Below, one piece after another: positions 35,543 through 45,631 of a stretch of 64,000 nt of DNA (position 1 is the first letter of the stretch; each line of letters begins with the position of its first letter). Location: NCBI RefSeq assembly GCF_009846885.1, contig NZ_WUWM01000008.1:173977-237976 (forward strand), read 5' to 3'. The notes below the pieces were generated by a model. That model ran no database searches. It was not told where the DNA came from and saw nothing but the letters and a program-made list of their open reading frames with translations. The position numbers and the translations under genes are program-made. The stretch comes from Paenibacillus puerhi. Its GTDB lineage: Bacteria > Bacillota > Bacilli > Paenibacillales > NBRC-103111.

Positions 35543-36925
35543 TCAATACGAGCTCTGCTTTTTCTCCTGCCCGGACCTTCTCCAGATTCTCGTCATGATC
35601 CAGGTAACGAAGGCAATAATCGCAAGCAGCAGTATGCTTATAATGAAGCCGAAACGGATACTTTTCTCTACAAGAGTACCTGATACCGCCGCCGCCACAA
35701 GCAGCAGGCTAAGCAGGGAGAACAGCTTGTCTTTTACCGTAAGCTTGAGCAGCTTATTGGCCGAGAAGAGGATGATCCCCCAGTTATACATCTGCAGGAT
35801 CCCGGCTGCGGTTGTCAGGTAGGCATAGATGGTACCTGGAAGAAATAAAGCCGTAATCACGGACGCCGCCAAGCCTAATGCCGCTAAGGCCAAAGAAGGA
35901 AGAGGCAGGTTCTTATAGGATTTGATTTTTTTCTCGAATACTTGAGGGGCATCGCCGTTATGAGCAAGCATCACTAGCAGATTCGTCACCGCAAATAAGG
36001 AAGCGGTCATCGTGGAGAAGCCGGCGATGATGATGGCTCCATTAAAGACATGCGGGAAAAAAGACAAGTGGTAGCTCGCAAGCGCCGTCACAAATGGACT
36101 CTCTTTCTCGCTAACAGCCTCATGGGAAACCATCAGGATGACCAATCCGATCGAGATGACATAGATGATCGTCAGGGCAAGAAGCATCGCTTGTCCGGCT
36201 TTGGGCGCCTCTTCTTTATTCTTCAGCTGCATGGCCATCAAGCCGATCACTTCTACGCCCCCATACGCATAAAACGCGTACAATAACGAGGACCAGAAGC
36301 CGCGCAGACCATACGGGAAGAGGTCTTTCATCGAACCGGGAATTCCGGGATGGCTGCCGCCGTCTCCGGGTATCCATCCGATTAGAGCGGCGCCTGCCAG
36401 GATAATGAAGATGACGATCGCCGCAGTCTTCGTCACAGCCAGAATATGCTCGACCTTATCGAATCCCTTCGATCCTAGCAGCATGACCCCGATAGAAAGG
36501 ATGGAATACAGAGAAGCAAACATCCATAAAGGAATGCCGGGGAACCAGAATTGACTTAGAATCGCGAGCGCTGTCAGTTGACTGCCCATTATTAAAACGG
36601 TGGAGGTCCAATAATTCCAGCCACAGCCAAACCTTGCCCAGCGTCCGCATGCTTTGCCGGCATAATAGCAAAAGGAACCTTCTTGCGGATCCGCTGTAGT
36701 CATCTGTGCAAGCAAATGAAAAACCATATAAGTCCCCCATGCGGCCAGCAGAAAAGAAATAACCATAGAAGGCCCCGTAACCTTTAGCCCTATGCCCGTC
36801 CCCAGGAAATATCCGGTTCCGATGGTGCATCCGACACCAAGCAAGGAAAGCTGCCACCAGGTCAAGTAGCCTTGTGCCGACTCGGAGTCTTTCGCGTTTA
36901 GAATTGGATGAGCAGACGGTTTCAT
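35543..36925 (-). CDS. Amino-acid permease, APC family (460 aa)
   Basis: Twelve hydrophobic helices. The first carries the unwound-helix motif GVGCTIGTGYFLGTG, which binds the amino-acid backbone. Other segments (AFYAYGGVEVIGLMAMQLKN) fit the YbeC/GabP-like branch. A stretch of GGGGG lies eight bases before ATG 36925; a GTG at 36934 is in frame but overlaps the site. Substrate not predictable. It runs convergent to the amidase gene. Confidence 0.88.
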   Translation of the reverse strand: MKPSAHPILNAKDSESAQGYLTWWQLSLLGVGCTIGTGYFLGTGIGLKVTGPSMVISFLLAAWGTYMVFHLLAQMTTADPQEGSFCYYAGKACGRWARFGCGWNYWTSTVLIMGSQLTALAILSQFWFPGIPLWMFASLYSILSIGVMLLGSKGFDKVEHILAVTKTAAIVIFIILAGAALIGWIPGDGGSHPGIPGSMKDLFPYGLRGFWSSLLYAFYAYGGVEVIGLMAMQLKNKEEAPKAGQAMLLALTIIYVISIGLVILMVSHEAVSEKESPFVTALASYHLSFFPHVFNGAIIIAGFSTMTASLFAVTNLLVMLAHNGDAPQVFEKKIKSYKNLPLPSLALAALGLAASVITALFLPGTIYAYLTTAAGILQMYNWGIILFSANKLLKLTVKDKLFSLLSLLLVAAAVSGTLVEKSIRFGFIISILLLAIIAFVTWIMTRIWRRSGQEKKQSSY

Positions 36926-37077
36926 CTTATACACCCCCTGAAGCTTTAATGTGCGGCTCCAAGGTCGAATTTATACCCGAAGATTGGAAATGATGGACCC
37001 GTCAAGATCGTGCAGGAACTGTCGGGTCTGATTCCCTTGTTTCTGCTATTCTACGTATGAGGGAAGGAGGGTAGCGA

Positions 37078-37953
37078 ATGAATGTACTTGAAGATATGAA
37101 CAAAGCACTGTCATACATTGAAGAAAATTTGACCGGCGAGGTTGATCTGAAGGAAGCGGCAAGAAGGGCCTTGTGCTCGGAGTATCATTTCACCAGAATG
37201 TTCTCATTCCTCGCCGGCCTAACGCTGTCCGACTATATTCGTCGCAGACGGCTTACTCGGGCAGCGGTTGAGCTTCAGAGCGGCTCCAGTAAAGTTATCG
37301 AGATTGCCATGAAATATGGATACCAATCTCCAGATGCTTTTACCAAGGCATTCCATCTTTTTCACGGAATTACGCCCTCGGAGTCCAGACTCCAGGGCCA
37401 ATCGTTGAAGGCCTACCCTCCCTTGACCTTTCAGTTGACCATTCAAGGAGGCAGCGAAATGAAGTATCGTTTGGAGGAAAAAGAAGCTTTTCGGATTGTC
37501 GGTCTTCAAAAAAGAGTTCCGATCGTCTTCCACGGGGTGAATCCGGAAATTGCGAAAATGTGGGAAAGTTTGAACGAGCAGTCGATTCATCAGTTGAAAA
37601 TGCTCTCCAATGTCGAGCCGACGGGCTTGATCAGCGCATCGGTCAACTTTTCCGAGGGGCGGATGGAGGAGAAGGGAGAATTGGATCATTGGATCGGGGC
37701 GGCTACAACGAAGCCGTGCCCGGAACAGTTTGACGAGCTCGAGGTTCAGGCATCGTTATGGGCCGTGTTCGAAGCGGTCGGGCCATTTCCAGATACCCTC
37801 CAGAATATATGGGGACGGATTTATTCCGAATGGTTTCCATCCACCAGCTATGAACAGAAGCCGGGCCCAGAGATATTGTGGAATGAGAGCAAAGAGGTCA
37901 CATCCCCTACATTCCGTAGCGAAATTTGGATACCCGTTGCGAAGCGAGGGTAG
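37078..37953 (+). CDS. AraC-family regulator with GyrI-like effector domain (291 aa)
   Basis: Transcription activator. Residues 1-105 form the double helix-turn-helix domain ([39 protein letters not shown]). Residues 125-290 form a GyrI/BacR-like ligand-binding domain ([19 protein letters not shown] ... WEIWIPV-type end), as in SoxS-like multidrug activators. GAAGGAGGG precedes the ATG. Likely binds a hydrophobic drug or metabolite; targets unknown. Confidence 0.9.
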   Translation: MNVLEDMNKALSYIEENLTGEVDLKEAARRALCSEYHFTRMFSFLAGLTLSDYIRRRRLTRAAVELQSGSSKVIEIAMKYGYQSPDAFTKAFHLFHGITPSESRLQGQSLKAYPPLTFQLTIQGGSEMKYRLEEKEAFRIVGLQKRVPIVFHGVNPEIAKMWESLNEQSIHQLKMLSNVEPTGLISASVNFSEGRMEEKGELDHWIGAATTKPCPEQFDELEVQASLWAVFEAVGPFPDTLQNIWGRIYSEWFPSTSYEQKPGPEILWNESKEVTSPTFRSEIWIPVAKRG

Positions 37954-37985
37954 CCGGACCACGGGCTAAGAGCCTGCGTGTAAAG

Positions 37986-38016
37986 AAAAAGATGCCCGAG
38001 TCGGGCATCTTTTTTT
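37986..38016. terminator. Terminator between the AraC gene and the chemoreceptor
   Basis: AAAAGATGCCCGA pairs with TCGGGCATCTTTT, followed by TTT. Serves both convergent genes. Confidence 0.85.
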
Positions 38017-38053
38017 GCGGTGCGCAGAAATGCTTCCTTCAGCCGCACGGGTT

Positions 38054-39748
38054 TTAAAGCTTAAATTTTAGAGTTAGCCCATGCAAATCCTCTGCTAATT
38101 TCGTCAGATGCAGCGAAGAGGCTGATATTTCTTCCATCGAGGCCAGTTGTTCCTCGGTAGAGGATGAAACATTTTGGGACGCGGCCGCATTCTCCCCCGC
38201 CAGCTGCCCCATGTAATGTATGGAGCTGACCACTTGCTCGGCGCCGGCCGATATAAGTTGAACAGCGGTAAATATTTGTTCGGTATGCGTCGTGACCTCA
38301 TCGACGGAGCTCCGAATCTGTTCAAACGACATACCGGCCGTGCTTACCGATTGGATGCCCTCCGCTACTTCTTTGGCAGCATCCTCCATCGTTCGGATGA
38401 CTTCTTCCGTTTCCAATTGAATCTTGCCGATGACATCGGTAATTTGGTGAGCGGACTGTGTCGATTGCTCGGCTAATTGCTTGACCTCCTGGGCGACAAC
38501 CGAGAAGCCTCGACCTTGTTCGCCTGCTTTAGCCGCTTCTATGGCCGCATTCAGAGCCAACAGGTTGGTCTGTGAAGAAATCTCGGTAATCGCAGCGGTA
38601 ATCTGACCGATCTCGCGGGAACGATGCTCGAATTGTTTGATGGCCCTCACCAGCTTACTCATGGTTTCATTAATGAAGTTCATTTGCCGGGAAGCCGTAG
38701 CGATAGCTGAATTCCCTTCGGACGTTTTCTCCGAAGCGGTCCCGGTCGAACTGGCTACCGCTTCAGCGATTTGGACCGCTTTATGAACGCCTACTACCAT
38801 GCGGTCTACGGTATGTATCGTCTGCTCGACGCTGCTCGTCTGGCTTTCCACGCCAGCAGCTACTTTTTGCATAGAGCTGGAGATGTATTCGGAAGCCTTA
38901 GCCGTCTGTTCGGAGCTGGCCGTTAATTGCTCGGCTGAGGAGGCGACTTGCTCCGTGCTATGGCCGATCTGATAAACCAGGGAACGCAGGTTGTCGGCCA
39001 TCCTATTAAAGGAGCTGGCTAATACACCGATTTCATCCTTGTTTTTGATATGCAGATGATCAATAGATAGGTCGCCCTCCGCCATCCGTTCTACAGACTC
39101 GGTCACCTTCTGAATCGGCTTGGAAATCGACTGGTTTAACAAATATCCGGACAAGCTGACGCCCAACAAAGCCAGGAGGCTAATCAGGAGTAAGAGTTGT
39201 TCCGCTTGTTTTTTTGTCTGTTTGGATTGAAGCCACGCATCATTGGTTAACTTGTCTATATCCTTCTGGATATCTGCATAGGTGGCCCGGAAATCATCGA
39301 ACAGTTTTTTACCATCTGCAAGTTTGGAGTTTGCTTCTTGCCGCTGCCCTTTTTTCACTAATTCGATTTGGGATTCGAAATACTGCTCTATGTTTTCGAT
39401 TTGGGGTTTTGCTCGTTGGATTAATTCCGCCATGATCGGATGGCTGGCCAAGTGAGTATTAATGATCGTCAGGCTGTTCTTCACTTCTTCTCTTCCGAAC
39501 TTATAGGGCTCCAGGAAGCTCTCGTCAGCAGACAACAGATAACCACGTACTCCGGTTTCTTGATTGACAAGGGAAGTAAGGATCTCTGCAGCTTCCTGCC
39601 CCAGAGGGATCGCATCCATTATAATCTCGTCCGTCTGTTTCTGCATGCTGGACATGCTGGAATAGCTTAGAATGGCGAGGATGGACATTAAGAGCAGAAT
39701 AAGGGAATAGCTGATTACCAGTTTCCTTCCGACTGTCACTTTCATCAT
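38054..39748 (-). CDS. Methyl-accepting chemotaxis protein with CHASE3-like sensor (about 564 aa)
   Basis: Transmembrane chemoreceptor: TM1 (LVISYSLILLLMSILAIL), an extracellular helical sensor of CHASE3 type with NQETGVRGYLL, TM2 (LLLLISLLALLGVSLSGYLL), HAMP, and the long MCP signalling domain with the hairpin EISSQTNLLALNAAIEAAKA, which contacts CheW and CheA. Several ATGs cluster at the start (39754, 39748, 39745); TAAGGAG lies directly upstream, so 39748 or 39745 is best. No other che genes nearby; ligand unknown. Confidence 0.92.
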   Translation of the reverse strand: MMKVTVGRKLVISYSLILLLMSILAILSYSSMSSMQKQTDEIIMDAIPLGQEAAEILTSLVNQETGVRGYLLSADESFLEPYKFGREEVKNSLTIINTHLASHPIMAELIQRAKPQIENIEQYFESQIELVKKGQRQEANSKLADGKKLFDDFRATYADIQKDIDKLTNDAWLQSKQTKKQAEQLLLLISLLALLGVSLSGYLLNQSISKPIQKVTESVERMAEGDLSIDHLHIKNKDEIGVLASSFNRMADNLRSLVYQIGHSTEQVASSAEQLTASSEQTAKASEYISSSMQKVAAGVESQTSSVEQTIHTVDRMVVGVHKAVQIAEAVASSTGTASEKTSEGNSAIATASRQMNFINETMSKLVRAIKQFEHRSREIGQITAAITEISSQTNLLALNAAIEAAKAGEQGRGFSVVAQEVKQLAEQSTQSAHQITDVIGKIQLETEEVIRTMEDAAKEVAEGIQSVSTAGMSFEQIRSSVDEVTTHTEQIFTAVQLISAGAEQVVSSIHYMGQLAGENAAASQNVSSSTEEQLASMEEISASSLHLTKLAEDLHGLTLKFKL

Positions 39749-40010
39749 AATCATCTCCTTAGGTTGTCAAGTAAAGGAAGAACTGCTTTCATCTTAGATG
39801 GAAAATTATATGTAAAGAAAGGCGACTCTATTCGATGTTATTCTACAAGATTCTACAGGAATTAACAATATATATAGAACATTCTTGGGACTAAAAGGAA
39901 GGGGGCTAACCAGGCAAGTGAAAAACCTTTTAAAAAATGAATCCTTTGTCCAAATTAGAAGTATTATGAAGTATGATTAGAGCGAGCACTATTTCTCGGG
40001 GAGGTCCTTT

Positions 40011-40694
40011 ATGGAAATCTTGTCACGGTTTAGAGCTATTATGGCCAGCAACATCCAGGCGATATTGGATAAGGCGGATGATCCAGAGAAGACGATCGAT
40101 GAGTTCATGCGCAGCTTGACCAGCGACTTAGGCAAGGTAAAAGCGGAAACGGCCTCCGTGCTAGCGGATGAACAAAGGGCGAAGCGGGCGCTGGACGAGT
40201 GCAGAGGCGAGATCAGGAAGCTCCAGTCGTATGCGGAGAAGGCGGTTGAGGCAGGCAGGGATGAGGAAGCCAGGAAGTTTCTTGAGCGAAAGAGGCCGCT
40301 TGCCGACAAGGAAGAAAAGCTGCAGGCTTCGTACGACCTGGCTTCTTCCAACGCCGCAAGTATGAAGCAGCTGCAGGATAAGCTGGTGGCGGATATCGGC
40401 AAGCTTGAGGCCCGGCGTGTTGTGCTGAAAGGGAAAATGGCGGAAGCCAGCTTCCAGCAGAAGGTCAATGCTTCCGGCTCATCCACGGCTGGCGGACAAA
40501 ATTCTATATTTGATTCGATGGATGAGAAGGTCGATAGAGCCTATCATGAAGCTATGGCCATTGCCGAGCTTCGGGCTGGCAACAAGAAGGACGACATCGA
40601 TGAGCTGTTCGCCCAATTCGAGAAACAGGCGAGCAACAACGATCCCGACGATGAATTAGCTGCGATTAAAGAGAAAATGAAAAAGAAGGAATGA
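40011..40694 (+). CDS. pspA: PspA/IM30 family envelope-stress protein
   Basis: Long helical protein (227 aa) of the PspA/Vipp1 family, which polymerises on damaged membranes. Starts LSRFRAIMASNIQAILDKAD with the conserved DDPEK segment, then long coiled-coil helices. First gene of a pspA-ydjG-ydjH-ydjI operon as in Bacillus subtilis (ydjFGHI, sigma-W dependent). AAACCTTTT at about 39923-39931 resembles an extracytoplasmic-sigma -35 element, but I see no convincing -10. GGGGAGG lies upstream of the ATG. Confidence 0.93.
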   Translation: MEILSRFRAIMASNIQAILDKADDPEKTIDEFMRSLTSDLGKVKAETASVLADEQRAKRALDECRGEIRKLQSYAEKAVEAGRDEEARKFLERKRPLADKEEKLQASYDLASSNAASMKQLQDKLVADIGKLEARRVVLKGKMAEASFQQKVNASGSSTAGGQNSIFDSMDEKVDRAYHEAMAIAELRAGNKKDDIDELFAQFEKQASNNDPDDELAAIKEKMKKKE

Positions 40695-40721
40695 CAGTTT
40701 CTTCGTCCATGAGGTGAGCAG

Positions 40722-41753
40722 ATGCAGGTTATCGATTATAAATGTCCGAACTGCGGCAGCAGCATGGTCTTCGACAGCGCTACCGGTATGTTATCCTGCC
40801 ACAGCTGTGGAAGAAACGACAATATCGAGCAGCTTCCGGATCCCCTGACGAGAAATACGTTCTCGGAAGACGAAGCGAAGGAGTATCATTGCACAAGCTG
40901 CGGAGCCGTCCTCATCACGGAAGCGGAGACGACCGCAACGGTGTGCAGCTTCTGCGGATCAGGCATCGTGCTCGGCGATCGGCTGACCGGGAAGCTGGCT
41001 CCGGCCAAGGTCATACCATTTTCGATCGGCAAGCAAGAAGCGATGAGGGCATTCAAGAAATGGTGCAAAAATGGCCGGCTGACGCCAAACGGGTTTATGA
41101 CCGCGGATCGAGTCAAAAGCATCACCGGGATGTATGTTCCCTTCTGGCTGTATGGATTAAACAATCGGATCGAGGTTCAAGCTCAAGCCACGAAGGTGAG
41201 AGTCTACACGCAGGGCGACTATCAGATTACGGAAACCCAGCACTTCAAGGTATACCGGAAAATTAATTTGAATTATGCGAAGGTTCCTATCGATGCATCC
41301 GAGAAAATGAACGACGAACTGATGGATAAATTAGAGCCATTTCCTTACGAACAGCTGAAAAGCTTCAAAACTCCTTATCTCGCCGGGTTTATCGCGGAAA
41401 AGTACAGCTATGACGAAAAGGAGCTGCTCCCGCGGGCGAAGGATAAAATAAGCGAATATGTAGAGGCTTATATTCGGTCGACGATGTCGGAATACACCTC
41501 CGTAAGCTATACCGATAAGCATATCGACACCCGACTTCAGCAAGCGGACTATGTGCTGCTTCCGGTATGGGTGGTACACTATGACTACAATAGGCTGGAG
41601 CATACGTTCGCCATGAACGGCCAGACCGGTAAGGTAGTTGGCAAGCCTCCGATTAGCAAGGCGAAGGTGACCGCGTGGTTTGCCGGTATTTCCGGTATCT
41701 CTTTCCTCTCACTGAAGCTGGTCTCATGGATGATGGGGGGAGGATTCTGGTGA
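40722..41753 (+). CDS. ydjG: YdjG-type zinc-ribbon membrane protein (343 aa)
   Basis: Two zinc ribbons at the N-terminus (YKCPNCGSSMV...LSCHSCG and YHCTSCGAVL...VCSFCG), a middle domain rich in beta strands with repeated KVIPF/PFWLYG features, and one C-terminal transmembrane helix (AWFAGISGISFLSLKLVSWM). In Bacillus, YdjG with YdjH anchors YdjI, which recruits PspA to the membrane. Its stop overlaps the GTG start of ydjH, showing translational coupling. Confidence 0.88.
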   Translation: MQVIDYKCPNCGSSMVFDSATGMLSCHSCGRNDNIEQLPDPLTRNTFSEDEAKEYHCTSCGAVLITEAETTATVCSFCGSGIVLGDRLTGKLAPAKVIPFSIGKQEAMRAFKKWCKNGRLTPNGFMTADRVKSITGMYVPFWLYGLNNRIEVQAQATKVRVYTQGDYQITETQHFKVYRKINLNYAKVPIDASEKMNDELMDKLEPFPYEQLKSFKTPYLAGFIAEKYSYDEKELLPRAKDKISEYVEAYIRSTMSEYTSVSYTDKHIDTRLQQADYVLLPVWVVHYDYNRLEHTFAMNGQTGKVVGKPPISKAKVTAWFAGISGISFLSLKLVSWMMGGGFW

Positions 41754-42547
41754 AGCGATATAGATGGCTCCTGGCCCTGTTGTTGTTCTGCGCTGTAATC
41801 GTGGCCGTTCCGATGGAGCTGGCGGCGAGCGAAGCGGCCCCTGCGAAGCTGAAGCAGCTGATCATCGACGATGCAGGCTTGCTCACTCGGGAAGAGGCAG
41901 CGGAGCTGAACGCTTTGGCTAATCAATACGGCGCCGAACGAGAGACGGATATCCTAATCGTCACGTCCAAGAACGCCGCGAATCAGGATGTTAAGAAAAT
42001 GACCCAGGATTTTTACGATGAGCATGGGCCGGGATATGATAAGCCGCACGGCAATGCAGTCATCTTGATGCTGGATATGAAAAATAGAGAGATTTATTTG
42101 GCCGGGTTTTACAAAGCGAAGGAGTATCTGGATAACGGCAGGCTGGATAAAATTCGGAACCGGATTAGTCCGGAGCTGACCAGCGGCGACTATGGGCTGG
42201 CCTTCCGGGAGTTTATTTTGACTGCGCATAGATATATGGGCTTTCGCCCGGGAGTGAACCCGGACAATATTTTATTCGAGGTTTGGTTTCAACTGGCGGC
42301 TTCGCTTGTGCTCGGCGGGATCATCGTAGGCACGATGGCCTATCATTCCGGAGGGCGGGTTACGGTGCATCGGCATACTTATGAGGATACCGGCACTTCT
42401 GGCGTCCTTGAGCATCAGGACCAATACGTGCGCACCACCACTACGAGACAGAAAATTGAGAAGAACAGCGGCGGCGGCGGCTCGGGAGGCGGTGGGGGAA
42501 CTACCGGGGGCGGCCATTCGCATAGCGGCAGCAGAGGTTCATTTTAA
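41750..42547 (+). CDS. ydjH: TPM-domain membrane protein, YdjH-type (265 aa)
   Basis: Signal/anchor helix (RWLLALLLFCAVIVAVPMEL), an extracellular TPM domain (about 35-165: IIDDAGLLTREEAAELNALA, DILIVTSKN, GNAVILMLDMKNREIYLAG), a second membrane helix near 185-205 and a Gly/Ser/His-rich cytoplasmic tail. GTG 41750 with GGAGG six bases upstream is preferred to the open frame extending to 41675. Same architecture and gene order as B. subtilis YdjH. Confidence 0.87.
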   Translation: MKRYRWLLALLLFCAVIVAVPMELAASEAAPAKLKQLIIDDAGLLTREEAAELNALANQYGAERETDILIVTSKNAANQDVKKMTQDFYDEHGPGYDKPHGNAVILMLDMKNREIYLAGFYKAKEYLDNGRLDKIRNRISPELTSGDYGLAFREFILTAHRYMGFRPGVNPDNILFEVWFQLAASLVLGGIIVGTMAYHSGGRVTVHRHTYEDTGTSGVLEHQDQYVRTTTTRQKIEKNSGGGGSGGGGGTTGGGHSHSGSRGSF

Positions 42548-42566
42548 TCGAAGGAGCGTGTAAGGC

Positions 42567-43550
42567 ATGGTGTTGTTCAGAAACCAGTTTGCGAACGTCG
42601 TGGAATGGGAAGAGTTTAGGGACGATATGATTTTTTGGAAATGGAGCAACCGGGAGATCAAGAAGGGCAGCAAGCTCATCATCCGCTCGGGTCAAGATGC
42701 GATTTTTGTCCATAACGGCAAGATCGAAGGGATTTTCGAGGATGAGGGAGAGTACAGCATCGATTCGCAGATCATCCCCTTCTTATCCACGCTCAAAGGC
42801 TTTAAGTTCGGCTTCAATAGCGGGATGCGAGTGGAGGTCTTATTCGTCAATACGAAGGAGTTTACGGTGAAGTGGGGGACGCAGAATCCGGTTCTGATCC
42901 CGACTCCCCAGCTTCCGGGAGGCATGCCGATTCGCGCCAACGGTACGTTCAACTTCAAGGTGAACGATTACGTGACGCTCATCGACCAGATTGCGGGGAT
43001 AAAAGACAGCTATCTGGTCGAGGACGTCAAAATCCGGATTACTTCCGTGCTGGATCAATTGTTAATGAAGTGGATCAGCCGGGAAGGGAAGGATATGTTC
43101 AATCTGCAGGCGAATGCGTATGATATTGCCAGCGGCATTCGCGAGGATCTGGATATGCAAGTGATGGATAACGGCATAACGATAACGGGCTTCCACGTGA
43201 TGAGCTTCAATTACCCGCAAGAAATTCAAGCGATGATTACGAAGACGGCGTCCCATGAAATGATCGGCAATCTGCAAAAGTATCAGCAGGTTTCGATGAC
43301 GGACGCTATGGCATCCGGCAACGTGAAAGGCGGAGGCGCCGCCGCGGATATGGCTGGGATGATGATGGGGATGAATATTGCCGGCGAAATGATGAAGCAG
43401 ATGAATCCGGGCCAAAAGTCCCCTTCGGAGCCGGCAGCCGCACCGGCAGCGCCTGCTGAAGGGAAGCAGAAGCCGAAATTTTGCCCGAACTGCGGCGAGA
43501 AGAACGAAGGGGCTAACTTCTGTCCGAATTGCGGCCAGAAGCTCGGTTAG
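42567..43550 (+). CDS. ydjI: SPFH-domain protein YdjI with C-terminal zinc ribbon (327 aa)
   Basis: Virion-core/SPFH family protein: N-terminal SPFH-like domain to about residue 230 (LIIRSGQDAIFVHNGKIEGI, VLFVNTKEFTVKWGTQ), Ala/Pro-rich linker, and a ribbon FCPNCGEKNEGANFCPNCGQ. In Bacillus it bridges the YdjG/YdjH anchor and PspA. Last gene of the operon. Confidence 0.9.
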   Translation: MVLFRNQFANVVEWEEFRDDMIFWKWSNREIKKGSKLIIRSGQDAIFVHNGKIEGIFEDEGEYSIDSQIIPFLSTLKGFKFGFNSGMRVEVLFVNTKEFTVKWGTQNPVLIPTPQLPGGMPIRANGTFNFKVNDYVTLIDQIAGIKDSYLVEDVKIRITSVLDQLLMKWISREGKDMFNLQANAYDIASGIREDLDMQVMDNGITITGFHVMSFNYPQEIQAMITKTASHEMIGNLQKYQQVSMTDAMASGNVKGGGAAADMAGMMMGMNIAGEMMKQMNPGQKSPSEPAAAPAAPAEGKQKPKFCPNCGEKNEGANFCPNCGQKLG

Positions 43551-43654
43551 AGACGCGGACCGTACAGAGCTAAAGGAACATCCACCATCAATCTAGAACG
43601 CACCTGCTGGATGCTCTAAACATTTACGGGTCGTAGCGGAGGATAGTCATTATT

Positions 43655-44782
43655 ATGTTTGTCATAGCCGGAATCGGTTTTCTGCTTGTATACGGACTGC
43701 TTGTCTTCTATATCGGCTGGAGCGGCTGGAGCTGGATGAAGCCGGTCGTTTCGGCCCGGTTTAAATGGCTCTATGTGCTGGCGCTCCTTTTTCTCGCAAC
43801 CTCTTTTATTACGGCGAGGCTATTTGGCAGCCTTTCGTTTTTGAGCATGATCGGGTCGTATTGGCTTGCTGTCTTTTCGCTGCTATTGCTCATCCTGCCG
43901 GTTATTCATATCTGCTTGTGGCTGCTGCGCTTGACGAAGCTGCCGCGCCACCGTGCACAAAAGTGGGCGGGGGCGGCCACGCTGACGCTGCTGCTCGCGC
44001 TGCTCGGTTACGGTACCTTCAACGCTTACAGCCCTATTGTTCGAGTGTATGAGGTAGACATTCCGAAGAGCGTCCAGGGCCGCTCGGAGCTGAACATCGT
44101 CATGGCTGCGGACATGCACTTCGGCATGTTGTCAGGGCCCTCTCACGCCGAGCGTATGGCTCAGCGGATCAACGCTCTCAAGCCGGATCTTGTACTCTAT
44201 CCGGGAGATCTGATCGACGATAATCTGGATGCGTATCGGAACAACGGCTTCATCGATATTTTGAGCCAGATCCGGGCGCCCCTGGGCGTCTACGCCTCGC
44301 TTGGCAATCACGATAAATTCGACGGGCCGATCGAAGAGATCATTCAAGCGCTGGAGCGCAGCGACATCCGGGTATTGGTTGACGAGTCGGTAACGCTCGA
44401 CAACGGGTTGACGCTGGTCGGCCGCAAGGATCGCACTGAGAAGGATCGTGCCCCGCTGGCCGAGCTGATGAGCGGCTTGGATCGCGGCCTTCCGTTAATC
44501 CTGCTGGACCATCAGCCTTACGAGCTGGATATGGCCCGGCAGCAGCAGGTCGATCTGATGGTGTCCGGCCATACGCATCGCGGGCAGATCGCGCCGGCCC
44601 AGTTCATAACGCGGGCCATCTATGAGAATGACTGGGGTTACTTGAAGAAGGGCTCTATGCATTCGATCGTGACGTCCGGTTACGGCTTCTGGGGACCTCC
44701 GATCCGAACCAGCAGCCGTTCGGAGATCGTTCAGATCAAAGTTAAGCTGACTGGTAATCCAACCGCTAATCCGGGTAAATGA
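43655..44782 (+). CDS. Membrane-anchored metallophosphoesterase (375 aa)
   Basis: Four N-terminal transmembrane helices (residues 1-130), then a calcineurin-like phosphoesterase domain with its metal-binding blocks AADMHFG, LYPGDLIDD, LGNHDKFDG and VSGHTHRGQ. Similar to YkuE/YaeI-type enzymes thought to act on lipid-linked or cell-wall phosphate esters. GCGGAGG lies upstream of the ATG. Domain probably faces outside. Substrate unknown. Confidence 0.9.
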   Translation: MFVIAGIGFLLVYGLLVFYIGWSGWSWMKPVVSARFKWLYVLALLFLATSFITARLFGSLSFLSMIGSYWLAVFSLLLLILPVIHICLWLLRLTKLPRHRAQKWAGAATLTLLLALLGYGTFNAYSPIVRVYEVDIPKSVQGRSELNIVMAADMHFGMLSGPSHAERMAQRINALKPDLVLYPGDLIDDNLDAYRNNGFIDILSQIRAPLGVYASLGNHDKFDGPIEEIIQALERSDIRVLVDESVTLDNGLTLVGRKDRTEKDRAPLAELMSGLDRGLPLILLDHQPYELDMARQQQVDLMVSGHTHRGQIAPAQFITRAIYENDWGYLKKGSMHSIVTSGYGFWGPPIRTSSRSEIVQIKVKLTGNPTANPGK

Positions 44783-44848
44783 TATCGAGCGCCTGCTGCG
44801 AGCGACTAGCGGCAGGCGCTCGATTCCGTAGACGGGAGGAGATTCGAA

Positions 44849-45628
44849 ATGGGCCCTAGAAAGCGAATGCTGATAACCGGCGCTTCAGGACGAATAGGGA
44901 GCTGCTTGCTGGACGGACTGCGTCAGACAGGACGGTATGACATCATCGGAGCAGATGTGGAGCCCGATGAGCAGAAGGAAGTCGTGCAGCTTGACGTAAC
45001 GGACGCTTCCAGGATGCTGGAGCTTACCGAGGGGGTCGATACCGTGCTGCATATCGCATGGGCCAAGGACGAGGAGGATTTCCTCGGGAGGGTGCTGCCG
45101 ATCAATGTAACGGGGGCGTACCATTTGTACGAAGCAGCCCGTACGAACGGAGTCAAGCGAGTCATCTTCGCCAGCTCGAATCATGCAACCGGTTACTACA
45201 AGGTCGGAAAAGAGGTCGAGCCCACCGATCCGTATCGGCCGGACAGCTTCTATGGGCTAAGCAAATGCTACATCGAGCTGCTCGGACGGCTGTATGCGGA
45301 CAAGCACGGCATCTCCTCGATCAATATGCGGATCGGCAATTTTCCAGGAGACGACCGTCCGCACTCGGAGCGCGCGAAGCATATTTGGATCTCGGAGCGG
45401 GATCTGCTGCAGCTGAGCGAGCGATGTATAGAAGCTGACGAGGGAATCAAGTTCCTATGCTTGTACGGCACTTCGGCCAATACGGACAATTATTACAACA
45501 TTGACGATCTGGAGGAACTAATCGGCTACAAGCCCCAGGACGACGCCAGCCTCCTTCTGGAAGAGGAGCAAGCGAAGCAGGGGCCGCTGAAGAAAGACGA
45601 GACCGAGTACCAGGGCGGCGTGCGCTAA
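44849..45628 (+). CDS. NAD-dependent epimerase/dehydratase family, uronate-dehydrogenase-like (259 aa)
   Basis: Extended/atypical SDR with Rossmann motif GASGRIGSCLL, acidic residue of the NAD pocket in GADVEPDE, and active-site Tyr-x-x-x-Lys in YGLSKCYIE preceded by Ser in FASSNHATGYY. This pattern fits uronate (hexuronate) dehydrogenases, which oxidise galacturonate or glucuronate to the aldaro-lactone. GGAGGAG precedes the ATG. Convergent with an MFS transporter. Other NAD-sugar dehydrogenases cannot be excluded. Confidence 0.8.
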   Translation: MGPRKRMLITGASGRIGSCLLDGLRQTGRYDIIGADVEPDEQKEVVQLDVTDASRMLELTEGVDTVLHIAWAKDEEDFLGRVLPINVTGAYHLYEAARTNGVKRVIFASSNHATGYYKVGKEVEPTDPYRPDSFYGLSKCYIELLGRLYADKHGISSINMRIGNFPGDDRPHSERAKHIWISERDLLQLSERCIEADEGIKFLCLYGTSANTDNYYNIDDLEELIGYKPQDDASLLLEEEQAKQGPLKKDETEYQGGVR

Positions 45629-45631
45629 ACG